Notes under the pieces: generated by a model
What the model was told of the DNA's origin: nothing
Databases searched by the model: none
The model's input: only the letters and a program-made list of their open reading frames with translations
Shown: positions 14,041 through 21,902 of the stretch, one piece after another
Layout: each line of letters starts with the position of its first letter
How positions within the stretch are numbered: position 1 is the stretch's first letter
Made by a program: the position numbers and the translations under genes
From: CAZHTS01 sp964535315
GTDB taxonomy: Bacteria; Chloroflexota; Anaerolineae; Anaerolineales; Anaerolineaceae
Assembly (NCBI GenBank): GCA_964535315.1
Contig: CAZHTS010000008.1
Location: forward strand, 1 to 64,000
Length of the DNA stretch: 64,000 nucleotides
Direction of reading: 5' to 3'

Positions 14041-16686
14041 TCAACCTGTCGTAAGATTGGACAACAAGTGCTGTACCAGTATCTGTTCCTCTTCAGTCGT
14101 ACTAATTTTACCATCCAACCAGGCGGAGCGCAGGGTAGATAAGATCGTCCGGTATGTAGGACCGGGGGGGATCCCTAGGGCGCGCAGAGTATCGCCGTTG
14201 GTGAGCGAACGTATATTTTGCCAGACGGTTACATATTGATGCAGGATGGCTTCTGTATCGGCAGACGGCTGTAACAGGTGGACGCCATACAACACCGGTA
14301 ATGGCACCGTTTCCAGTCGAGCGACGATTTGTGAAGGCGGCGAGCCTATGAGCGCCTGTAAGTCGTTTTGCAGTTCTGCCAACATCTGAATGGCCTGGAT
14401 CAGGCCTGTTGAGAAGCGCAAACGGTCGCCGATTCTGGCAATTTCATCGGCCGGATGGTTCCCCAGCCAGATAAGATACGACAACGCACGCAGGGTGGGC
14501 ATACCGCTAAAGCTTTCGGGTAAGTTCCACTCCGGCTCAAACGGTTGGGTCAACAGCCTTTCAAGCGGAGTCCGGCGGGCTTCATCCCACAACAACTCCG
14601 GGTGAATGGCCTTCAGAATACCCAGTTCCTGCAAGCGGGCGAGCATGGCAGGGGCTTTGTCTTCGGCCAGGATAAGATTTATCTCGTGACGCAGGCGGTC
14701 GCCGGAGACCTGGCGCAGCAGAGCGCAGCCTTCGCCCATCAACTGGCGGGTGCGTTCCTCGATCTGAAAATCAAAACGTTGTTCAAAACGCACGGCCCTC
14801 AGCAGGCGAGTGGGGTCGTCTATAAATGAAAGCGAATGTAATACCCGCACCAACCCCTGACGTAGATCGCGTACACCGCCCCAATAGTCATACAAATCGC
14901 CGTAATGGCGTCCGTCCAGGCGCAGGGCCATGGTATTCATGGTAAAGTCACGTCGATGTAGATCCAGTTTGATGCTGCTGCGTTCAACTGTGGGCAGGGC
15001 GGTTGGATAATCGTAGAATTCGGTGCGAGAACTGATCAAATCCAGGCTGTCGGGCAACTGGCCGGCTTCCAATGGTGTACCGCCGGTCAGTTGCGCGGCG
15101 AGTTGGGTGCGGGTATCGGCAATCCACCATTTGGAGGTGCCAAAGCGGGCGTGACTGACCACCCGGCCGCCCAGGCGCGCCGCCAGTGAGCGGCCCAACC
15201 CGATCGCGTCCCCTTCGACAACGATATCGAAATCCAGGCTGGGGCGATCCAGGATCAGATCGCGCACAAACCCACCTACGATGTAAATGGCCAGGTGTTG
15301 TTCGCGAGCCAGAATGGCGATCTGTTTGATGAGAGCCAGTCGTAGCGGGGGGAGTGCGGCTTCCAGACGGTCGGCCAGGTTTTGTTTGCCGGGCAGGTGC
15401 ATCTCGCGGCGGGCCAGCGTTTTGATGAGGTCGGTACGGGTAACAATGCCGATGACCTGGTCGTTTTCCGGCGCCGTGACCGGTATTTGCCCCCAGCCGC
15501 TGCTGGCCATGAGCTGTTGGAGTTGTTCGATGGCGTCTTGTGGATGAATGGTGATGCTGCCTGCCTCCATCAGGCTGGCAGCTGGCAGGTTGAGCTTGTG
15601 GGCCACGGCGCGATCTACGGCGCGGCGGGTGAGCAGGCCAATCACCCGGCCGTCTTTTACCACCGGATAACCCTCATACCCATAGCGCTGCATCAGTTTT
15701 GCGGCGGTCTGAGCCGGCGTATCCGGGTCGATGAGCAGCGGGCGGTGGGACATGATGTGCCCGACGGTGATGGCGGGGCGCACGTATTGGGGCAGCATGG
15801 TTTCCAGTTCGCGGCGCACCTCTTCGGCTGAGGGGTGGGTAGCGTAGCGGATCAGTGCGGCAGCGGCGCGGTCATGTCCGCCGCCGCCAAAGCGCACGGC
15901 GACCGCAGAAACGTCAACACGGTCAGAAGTGGAGCGCGCCACCAATCGAACTCCATCCACCGTGTTGACCAGCAAGAAGAGTGCGTCTGGGTCCATCAGA
16001 TCGCGTAATTTATGGGCGATACTTGAGATTTCCTCGTTCATATCTTCCGCATCGGCGGTGGCGATCATGATATTTTGGCCGTGGATGGACAGGGTACGAC
16101 TGGTGGCAAGCAGGCGGTCGTACAGGCGGCGTTGGTTGGCAGATAGGGGCGGATTTAGATATTCGGTAGCGATGCGCAGGCTGGCGCCTTGTTCGAGCAG
16201 GAAGGCGGCGGCTCGTACGTCGCGCGGGGTGGTGCTGACATAGGTCAGCGCGCCGGTGTCTTCGTAAATGCCGAGCAACAACAGGGTGGCATGCACCAGA
16301 TTGAGGGCGCCGTTGTGATCGCGCAGATCTTCAACGAAAAGCGTGGTACAGGCGCCGGTGCGATCGTTGGTCATACTCCATCGAGCCGGCAGGTCCCCTC
16401 TGGGTTGGTGGTGATCGACGATGTGCACATTGACGCCGTGGTGCATCCCTTTAAGAGTGACCAGCGATTGCGTATCGACCAGGGTGACGGTATGGATCGG
16501 GCCAGGCGGCAGGTCGCGCGCTTCGACAAATGGCAATTCGGCGCCGTAGAGCGTTAGAAAGGCGCTAACATTCCGGTTCAGGCGACGCGGCAAAACGGGG
16601 ATGGCGTCCTCATTTAGAAGCGACGCTCCCAATAAAGCGGCCAGGGCGTCAAAATCGGCCTGTTCGTGGGTCAGAATGATGTGCAT
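14041..16686 (-). CDS. CCA-type tRNA nucleotidyltransferase fused to DHH and CBS domains
   Basis: An 881-residue multidomain protein. Residues 1-310 are a DHH/DHHA1 phosphoesterase-like module (THEQADFDALAALLGA; DHH at 91-93; RFGGGGHDRAAAA near 270). Residues about 315-440 are two CBS domains (GHIMSHRPLLI...; GIVTRTDLIKTLAR). From about 465 comes the nucleotidyltransferase head: IYIVGGFVRDLIL, the catalytic DFDIVVEGD and RRDFTMNTMA, then the RNA-binding helical body (LLRAVRFEQRFDF). This layout is known for A-adding or CCA-adding enzymes of several deep bacterial lineages. It would repair or build tRNA 3' CCA; the tRNA-Gln gene in this window does not encode CCA. First gene of a three-gene minus operon. 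Confidence 0.93.
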   Translation of the reverse strand: MHIILTHEQADFDALAALLGASLLNEDAIPVLPRRLNRNVSAFLTLYGAELPFVEARDLPPGPIHTVTLVDTQSLVTLKGMHHGVNVHIVDHHQPRGDLPARWSMTNDRTGACTTLFVEDLRDHNGALNLVHATLLLLGIYEDTGALTYVSTTPRDVRAAAFLLEQGASLRIATEYLNPPLSANQRRLYDRLLATSRTLSIHGQNIMIATADAEDMNEEISSIAHKLRDLMDPDALFLLVNTVDGVRLVARSTSDRVDVSAVAVRFGGGGHDRAAAALIRYATHPSAEEVRRELETMLPQYVRPAITVGHIMSHRPLLIDPDTPAQTAAKLMQRYGYEGYPVVKDGRVIGLLTRRAVDRAVAHKLNLPAASLMEAGSITIHPQDAIEQLQQLMASSGWGQIPVTAPENDQVIGIVTRTDLIKTLARREMHLPGKQNLADRLEAALPPLRLALIKQIAILAREQHLAIYIVGGFVRDLILDRPSLDFDIVVEGDAIGLGRSLAARLGGRVVSHARFGTSKWWIADTRTQLAAQLTGGTPLEAGQLPDSLDLISSRTEFYDYPTALPTVERSSIKLDLHRRDFTMNTMALRLDGRHYGDLYDYWGGVRDLRQGLVRVLHSLSFIDDPTRLLRAVRFEQRFDFQIEERTRQLMGEGCALLRQVSGDRLRHEINLILAEDKAPAMLARLQELGILKAIHPELLWDEARRTPLERLLTQPFEPEWNLPESFSGMPTLRALSYLIWLGNHPADEIARIGDRLRFSTGLIQAIQMLAELQNDLQALIGSPPSQIVARLETVPLPVLYGVHLLQPSADTEAILHQYVTVWQNIRSLTNGDTLRALGIPPGPTYRTILSTLRSAWLDGKISTTEEEQILVQHLLSNLTTG

Positions 16687-16713
16687 CGATTAATTGTAAC
16701 ACCACTCGACCGT

Positions 16714-16742
16714 TTGGTTTTTGTCGCATTCTGGGATAAAAT
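16714..16742 (+). promoter_or_regulatory. Promoter of the CHASE4 histidine kinase gene
   Basis: TTGGTT (16714-16719), 17-base spacer, TAAAAT (16737-16742), 30 bases before the start codon. A reasonable sigma-70-type promoter. It lacks the TACGG repeats seen before the downstream surface genes. Confidence 0.5.
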
Positions 16743-16771
16743 TTAGTTAACGTGTATAGAGGTCGGATCAC

Positions 16772-19417
16772 ATGTCCATTCGCCGGATGACGTTGTTGGT
16801 GGTGAGCCTAACTTTTTTGGGCCTGGTATTGGTTTTGACGCTCACTTTGCAGGGAACCCTGAGCAGTTATTTTGCCCGCGAAGAGAGCCTGAGCGTTTTG
16901 CAAAGCTTGCAACGTGTTAAAACAGCGTACGATAATGAGTTCGCTTTTCTAGACCAGACGGCGCGAGATTGGGCAAAGTGGGATGATACGTATGATTTTG
17001 TCGAATCGCTTTCGGATACTTATATTACCGCCAATCTGGCCGACCAGACTTTTATCGATCTGGACATCAATTTGCTTGTTTTTGTGAATGAACGTGGGCA
17101 GCCGGCGTATGCAAAGGAATATGATCTGGAAACGGGTGAGGTCCACGCCCTGGCTCCTGATTTATTGGCGCATATCCATCCAGGCGACCCGCTCATTACG
17201 TTTGCCGATGGGCAGCATGGTAAGATGGGGGTCTTGCCATTAAATCGGGGCCCTTTGCTGATTGTCGCGCATCCAATTTTCCCAACCAGTGGTGAGGGCC
17301 CGGCGCGCGGGGTGCTTTTATTGGGGCGCTATATGACTTTCAAGCAGATTGAGCGTTTGTCGCAGGTGGTGCACCTGCCGTTGCAGTTCATTTATGCGCA
17401 ACAGCCTGATCTTCCTGAAATGTACCGGGGGGTGTTTGCCGAGTTGGAGAGTGGGCAGACGTATGTGACCCATGCGGTGGATGAAGACACGGTAGAAGGG
17501 TTCTTGCCGGTACGCGATTTCTATGGTAATTTGAATTACGTCTTACGGATCGAAGAGGCGCGGTCCTTTTATCGCAATGGTCGGTTGATGTTGGACTATA
17601 TGACCTTGGGGCTGGTGGCGTCCGGCGCTATTTTTGGATTGATGATGATGGCTTTGCTGGAGTCGCAGGTCGTTTCGCCAATAACGCGTTTGAGTGAAGA
17701 AGTGCAAGCGATTGCACGCAGTGGAAATGTGCACGAGCGGGTGGACAGCGGGTCGATGAAAACCTGGCGCAATAATGAGTTTGGGGTGTTGAGCCGCAAT
17801 ATCAATGCTATGTTAGAGACCCTTGAACAGGCGCAGAATCTGCGTGAGGCCAGCGAGGCGCGCTTCCGCACGCTGGTAGAGTCGATGGATGACGTCGTCT
17901 TCACCCTGGACACTCAACAGCGCATCATCGATGCGTTTGGACGCGGGGTGGAGCGATCTGGACTGCGCAGCCGGGTTTCGGCTGGTCAGGACCTGCCCAC
18001 ACAAACGGATGCCCAGGCCCAACGCCTTCATCGCCAGGCTTTTCAGGCGGCCATTCAAGGTGAGACACAGGTATACGAGTGGGTTTCACGCTCGCAAGGG
18101 GAGCAACGCCATTTTCAAACTTCGTTGTCTCCAATGTGTAACAGTCAGGGGGAGGTGATCGGGGTGGTGAGCGTTGGGCGTGATATTACCCGCCTCAAGC
18201 AACTGGAAATGGTTTTGCGCCAGCGGGTGGAGGAGTTGGCGGCGCTGCACGAAATTTCTCAGGTCTTTTTGAGCGAGTTGAGCCCGGCGACCATTCTGGT
18301 GGATATTTGCAACCTGGCGGTGGGCAAGCTGGGGTTGCGAGCAGCCTGGGTGGGGATGGTAGGGGCGAACCCCGCACAGATCAGGCCAGTGGTGGCGCAG
18401 GGGATGGATCTTTGTACGCTCTATCCGGTTTCGTTGGATGAAAACCCGGATATTCCGTTAGCGCGAGTGGCGCGTACCAGGCAGCCGCTGACGGTATGCG
18501 CCGCCGAGAGCGGGGCCATCTTGCCGCCGGATATACGCGCCGATTGCTGCCCGACGTTTATTGTTCCTCTGGCGTATGGAAAACAGGTTGCGGTTCTGTC
18601 ACTCATTGGCCAGGCAGATCAGGAAATGTCGGATGAACGCATGCAGATGTTGCAGGCTTTTACCAACCTGGCTCATCTGGCTTTGCAGAATGCCACCTTG
18701 TTTGATGCGGTTAACAGCGGGCGTAAACGTTTGCAAGACCTGTCGCGCCAACTGGTGGATGTTCAGGAGACAGAACGCCGGCAGATTGCCCTGGAACTGC
18801 ACGATGAAATTGGGCAGGTGTTAACCGGATTGAAACTGATGTTGGATGTTGGGGTTACACTGCCGGCGGAAAAGATGACCGAGCAGGTGCGAAAATCGCA
18901 GCAACTGGTCAACGATCTGATTGGCCGCGTGCGGCAGCTTTCGCTGGATCTGCGCCCGGCTATGTTGGATGACCTGGGACTTTTGCCGGCGCTGTTGTGG
19001 TTGATTGAGCGTTACTCGGGTCAAACCCAGATTAAGGTCGATTTTCAACACAGTAATATCGAGGGACGTCGCCTTCCTCCCCAGTTGGAAATCACTGCCT
19101 TTCGAGTGATTCAGGAGGCGTTGACCAATGCGGCGCGTTACTCGGGCGCACAGCTGGTCCAGGCGCGGGTATGGTTCTCGGGGCAGGTATTGGGATTGCA
19201 GGTGGAAGACGCCGGGATTGGTTTTGATGTTGACGCCGTGTTTGCTCGTGGAGCTTCGAGTGGACTTCCTGGAATGCGCGAGCGGATTGGGTTGATTGGC
19301 GGGCAATTTAACATGGATTCTGCACCGGGTATGGGCACCTGCCTTACGGTACGACTGCCTCTATCCGGATATCTGGAAAGGAGAGAAGATGAGCGTATCG
19401 ATCCTGCTGGCGGATGA
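16772..19417 (+). CDS. CHASE4-HAMP-PAS-GAF sensor histidine kinase (HisKA_3)
   Basis: An 881-residue membrane sensor. It has TM1 at about 8-30, an extracytoplasmic CHASE4-like domain at about 45-190 (FLDQTARDWAKWDDTYDFVES...YITANL), TM2 at about 272-295, HAMP at about 297-350, PAS at about 365-480 (FRTLVESMDDVVFTLD...GVVSVGRDITR), GAF at about 500-640 and a NarX/DesK-type kinase core. The phosphorylated His is H677 in ERRQIALELHDEIGQ; the ATP-binding domain shows RVIQEALTNAARYSGA and VEDAGIGFD. It overlaps the NarL-type regulator gene by 29 bases, so the pair is coupled. CHASE4 ligands are unknown. Position suggests it controls the surface module at 20.2-27.1 kb. Confidence 0.95.
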   Translation: MSIRRMTLLVVSLTFLGLVLVLTLTLQGTLSSYFAREESLSVLQSLQRVKTAYDNEFAFLDQTARDWAKWDDTYDFVESLSDTYITANLADQTFIDLDINLLVFVNERGQPAYAKEYDLETGEVHALAPDLLAHIHPGDPLITFADGQHGKMGVLPLNRGPLLIVAHPIFPTSGEGPARGVLLLGRYMTFKQIERLSQVVHLPLQFIYAQQPDLPEMYRGVFAELESGQTYVTHAVDEDTVEGFLPVRDFYGNLNYVLRIEEARSFYRNGRLMLDYMTLGLVASGAIFGLMMMALLESQVVSPITRLSEEVQAIARSGNVHERVDSGSMKTWRNNEFGVLSRNINAMLETLEQAQNLREASEARFRTLVESMDDVVFTLDTQQRIIDAFGRGVERSGLRSRVSAGQDLPTQTDAQAQRLHRQAFQAAIQGETQVYEWVSRSQGEQRHFQTSLSPMCNSQGEVIGVVSVGRDITRLKQLEMVLRQRVEELAALHEISQVFLSELSPATILVDICNLAVGKLGLRAAWVGMVGANPAQIRPVVAQGMDLCTLYPVSLDENPDIPLARVARTRQPLTVCAAESGAILPPDIRADCCPTFIVPLAYGKQVAVLSLIGQADQEMSDERMQMLQAFTNLAHLALQNATLFDAVNSGRKRLQDLSRQLVDVQETERRQIALELHDEIGQVLTGLKLMLDVGVTLPAEKMTEQVRKSQQLVNDLIGRVRQLSLDLRPAMLDDLGLLPALLWLIERYSGQTQIKVDFQHSNIEGRRLPPQLEITAFRVIQEALTNAARYSGAQLVQARVWFSGQVLGLQVEDAGIGFDVDAVFARGASSGLPGMRERIGLIGGQFNMDSAPGMGTCLTVRLPLSGYLERREDERIDPAGG

Positions 19418-20033
19418 TCACCATATTGTGCGCCAGGGGTTGCGCTCTTTACTGGAAGCGCAGCCGGATTTTAAGGTGATCGGAGAAGCCGGAGATGGTC
19501 TTGAAGCAGTGCAAATGGTTGAGCGCCTGCATCCGCAGGTGACCGTTCTGGATTTGATGATGCCGGGATTAAATGGGCTGGAGGTTGCACGGCGGATCGG
19601 CGATCAAACGTTGGTGATCATTCTTTCCATGCACTCGAATGAGGCCTATGTAATGGAAGCCTTGCGGAATGGGGCGCGCGCCTACATTCTAAAAGATTCC
19701 ACCGCTTCGGATCTGACCCAGGCGGTGTGGGCCGTGTTGGAGGGGCGGCGCTATCTGAGCGCGCCGCTCTCTGAACTGGCGATCAGCGCTTACGTGCAAA
19801 AGGCCCAGTCGGTGCCCACCGATCCTTACGAGACATTGACGGCGCGCGAGCGTGAGGTTTTGCAATTAATGGCTGAAGGAAAGACGAGCGCCGAGATTTC
19901 TGCGCGCCTGTCGATCAGCCCCCGCACGGTTGAGATTCATCGTGGGAATGTGATGCATAAACTGAATCTGCATTCGCAAACAGACTTAATCCGTTATGCG
20001 TTACGCAAAGGCATTCTTTCGATGGAAGAATAA
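19389..20033 (+). CDS. NarL/FixJ-family response regulator
   Basis: A 214-residue regulator. The receiver domain (1-120) carries acidic pocket D9/D10, phospho-acceptor D55 (VTVLDLMMPG) and K102 (YILKDS). The C-terminal LuxR-type helix-turn-helix (about 148-205) reads LTAREREVLQLMAEGKTSAEISARLSISPRTVEIHRGNVMHKL. The ATG at 19389 has AAAGGAGAG just upstream and lies inside the kinase 3' end; the longer in-frame reading from 19296 is rejected. It is the cognate partner of the CHASE4 kinase. Tandem TACGG elements in front of 20197 and 24414 are plausible binding sites, since NarL-family proteins bind short TAC-type heptamers, but this is an inference. Confidence 0.96.
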   Translation: MSVSILLADDHHIVRQGLRSLLEAQPDFKVIGEAGDGLEAVQMVERLHPQVTVLDLMMPGLNGLEVARRIGDQTLVIILSMHSNEAYVMEALRNGARAYILKDSTASDLTQAVWAVLEGRRYLSAPLSELAISAYVQKAQSVPTDPYETLTAREREVLQLMAEGKTSAEISARLSISPRTVEIHRGNVMHKLNLHSQTDLIRYALRKGILSMEE

Positions 20034-20055
20034 GACCTTTTCTTGCGCGTTTTGG

Positions 20056-20095
20056 AAAAGCTGTTGTGAGGTGCAAGGGCATCCCAACAGCTTTT
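20056..20095 (+). terminator. Rho-independent terminator after the response regulator
   Basis: AAAAGCTGTTG pairs with CAACAGCTTTT (18-base loop), followed by more T. It separates the two-component operon from the surface module, whose control region begins 15 bases later. Confidence 0.85.
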
Positions 20096-20109
20096 TTGTT
20101 TGGATAGAA

Positions 20110-20178
20110 AATAGGGGCTTTCTACGGGGGAATTACGGAGTGCTACGGATATATTTGTAATGATGGTTTTGGTATGCT
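20110..20178 (+). promoter_or_regulatory. Control region A of the surface module (TACGG repeats + extended -10)
   Basis: Contains AATAGGGGCTTT (20110-20121), TACGG at 20123-20127, 20134-20138 and 20144-20148 (spacing 11 and 10 bases, the last as TACGGAT), and TGGTATGCT (20170-20178) as extended -10. The TACGGAT copy lies just upstream of where a -35 would be (about -38 from the predicted start near 20185). The same arrangement precedes 24414 with matching spacing. This is the layout of an activator-dependent promoter with direct-repeat sites on one helix face. Confidence 0.65.
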
Positions 20179-20196
20179 GAAAATGCGGAGGACCCA

Positions 20197-21873
20197 ATGA
20201 ATACCTGGCATTTAGCACCCCAAGAACCAACCCATGTTCCCGATTGCATGTTGTTATTCAGCAAACGGGTTGAGTTGATTCAACAGTTGGATGGCTGGGC
20301 ACGGCAGACTCAGGCGCTGCGCGTGTTGGGCATGGCTGGGATGGATTGGTCCGAACTGGCGTTGGATGCCGATCCGCATTGGGCGGTTATCGATCTGAGA
20401 TCGATGGCAGAAGAAGCCTTTGATATTCTCCGCCGTATCCGGGATTTATACCCGTTTTGTTATGTCATTGTGGTGGCATCCACAAAGATCGAGGAACTTG
20501 AGCGTTATTTTTTGATGGCAGGGGCCGACCGTTTTATCCTCGATCGGGATTTGCAGGCCGAGATCCTGCCCCTGATTGGCTTGCAGATCGATGCAAATAC
20601 GCTACTCTTTTCCAGCCCCAAAAAGGGGGAGTCTATGTCTGATTCTGTAACCTGTGTCACTCGTACCAGCCGTTCTGGAAAAACATCCGCCCAAAGTATG
20701 GTGGAGTTTGCTTTGGCAATACCGGTATTTCTATTATTGGTATGGGGTGTGATCGAATTTGGGCGGATGCTTTTTATTTACAGTTCGGTGTATTCGGCCA
20801 GCCGTGAGGCGGCGCGCTATGGTTCGGCGGTGGGTCTGAACGAAGGTGGCATCCCCTATGATCAGGATTGTGAAGGTATGCGCGCCGCGGCCAAGCGGGT
20901 GGGTTTCTTCGCTGGATTGCAGGACGATCAGATCGATATTCGTTATGACCCCGGCCCTGATTCGGGGCTGACGTGGGATGACTTTGTTGCCTGTCCATCC
21001 GAAGTGGGACTGGGACAGCGGGTGGTCGTTCGGGTGCGGGCCGATTATTCTCCTTTAATCCCGGTGCTGGGCGTGCCATCTTTTCCGGTAACTTCCAGTT
21101 CGTCGCGCACGATTGTGGCTGAGGTGGATGTCAACGGCACGCCGCTGCCCACACCCTCGCCGCGGGCGACGCGCACGGCGTCGGTTACCCCCAGCCCAAC
21201 CTCGTCGCCAACGCCGACGACGATGGCGACGGCGACCGTTACGGACACACCGACGGTGACCTATACCCCTACGGCGACGTTTACCAGCACGCTGTCGCCA
21301 ACGATCACGGATACGCCGACGCGTACGGCGACGCTCTGCCCGCCGAATATCTGCACGCCAACGTTTACGCCGACCCGGACACTGACGCGCACGTTATCGC
21401 CCACCCCGACGCTGACGCCGACGCTGACCCCGACCCCGACGCTGACGCCGACGCTGACCCCGACTCCTACGTTGACCCCGACCCCCACGCTGACGCCGAC
21501 GTTGGCTTGCGGCGCCTTGTGGGCGCAGACACCCTACCGGGGCGGCAGCGGCAACAAAAAGTTGTTCCTGGAATTACACAACACCGGGCCTGCCCCAGAA
21601 GGTGATGTGTATGTTCAGTCGATCTATATTTCCTGGAAGGGGTCGGGCGGAGGCACCGGGCCTAACATGACCAGTATCACCTTCGGCAATCAGATTTGGG
21701 CCGGAACAGCGACCTCACCCTACTCCAATAGCTGGACTGCCAGTGATGATCTCAAGCTAACGGGTGGCGGCGTCAAGACGATGGTCTTCCAGTTCGCCAG
21801 CTCCAGTTTTGCCAACGTGGTGATCAGCGTCACCTTTAGTAACGGTTGTACGGTAACGTACACCTTGAGTTGA
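20197..21873 (+). CDS. Degenerate receiver domain fused to a TadE-like pseudopilin with Thr/Pro-rich stalk
   Basis: A 558-residue protein. Residues about 15-140 have a CheY-like pattern (WAVIDLRSMAEEAFDILRRI; CYVIVVASTKIEELERYFLMAGADRFI) but lack the N-terminal acidic pair and the conserved Lys, so it is probably a pseudo-receiver. Residues about 163-200 are a TadE N-terminal hydrophobic helix (AQSMVEFALAIPVFLLLVWGVIEFGRMLF) followed by SASREAARYG. Residues about 310-440 are a Thr/Pro-rich stalk, then a roughly 115-residue beta-rich C-terminal domain (VYVQSIYISWKG). GGAGG precedes the ATG at 20197. A second in-frame ATG at 20635, with AAGGGGGAG before it, would yield the TadE part alone (412 residues). 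Export topology makes the short form attractive; both may be made. Confidence 0.82.
   Translation: MNTWHLAPQEPTHVPDCMLLFSKRVELIQQLDGWARQTQALRVLGMAGMDWSELALDADPHWAVIDLRSMAEEAFDILRRIRDLYPFCYVIVVASTKIEELERYFLMAGADRFILDRDLQAEILPLIGLQIDANTLLFSSPKKGESMSDSVTCVTRTSRSGKTSAQSMVEFALAIPVFLLLVWGVIEFGRMLFIYSSVYSASREAARYGSAVGLNEGGIPYDQDCEGMRAAAKRVGFFAGLQDDQIDIRYDPGPDSGLTWDDFVACPSEVGLGQRVVVRVRADYSPLIPVLGVPSFPVTSSSSRTIVAEVDVNGTPLPTPSPRATRTASVTPSPTSSPTPTTMATATVTDTPTVTYTPTATFTSTLSPTITDTPTRTATLCPPNICTPTFTPTRTLTRTLSPTPTLTPTLTPTPTLTPTLTPTPTLTPTPTLTPTLACGALWAQTPYRGGSGNKKLFLELHNTGPAPEGDVYVQSIYISWKGSGGGTGPNMTSITFGNQIWAGTATSPYSNSWTASDDLKLTGGGVKTMVFQFASSSFANVVISVTFSNGCTVTYTLS
21409..21504 (+). repeat. Tandem repeat encoding the Thr/Pro stalk
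   Basis: Twelve-base units ACGCTGACGCCG / ACGCTGACCCCG with six-base inserts form a 30-base superunit; 21409-21438 and 21439-21468 are near-identical and are followed by decayed copies to 21504. It encodes TLTPTLTPTP. Slippage here would change stalk length by multiples of two residues without a frameshift. Confidence 0.85.
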
Positions 21874-21902
21874 GCGGAAATTTATCGCTCGGAGGAATTG
21901 CT

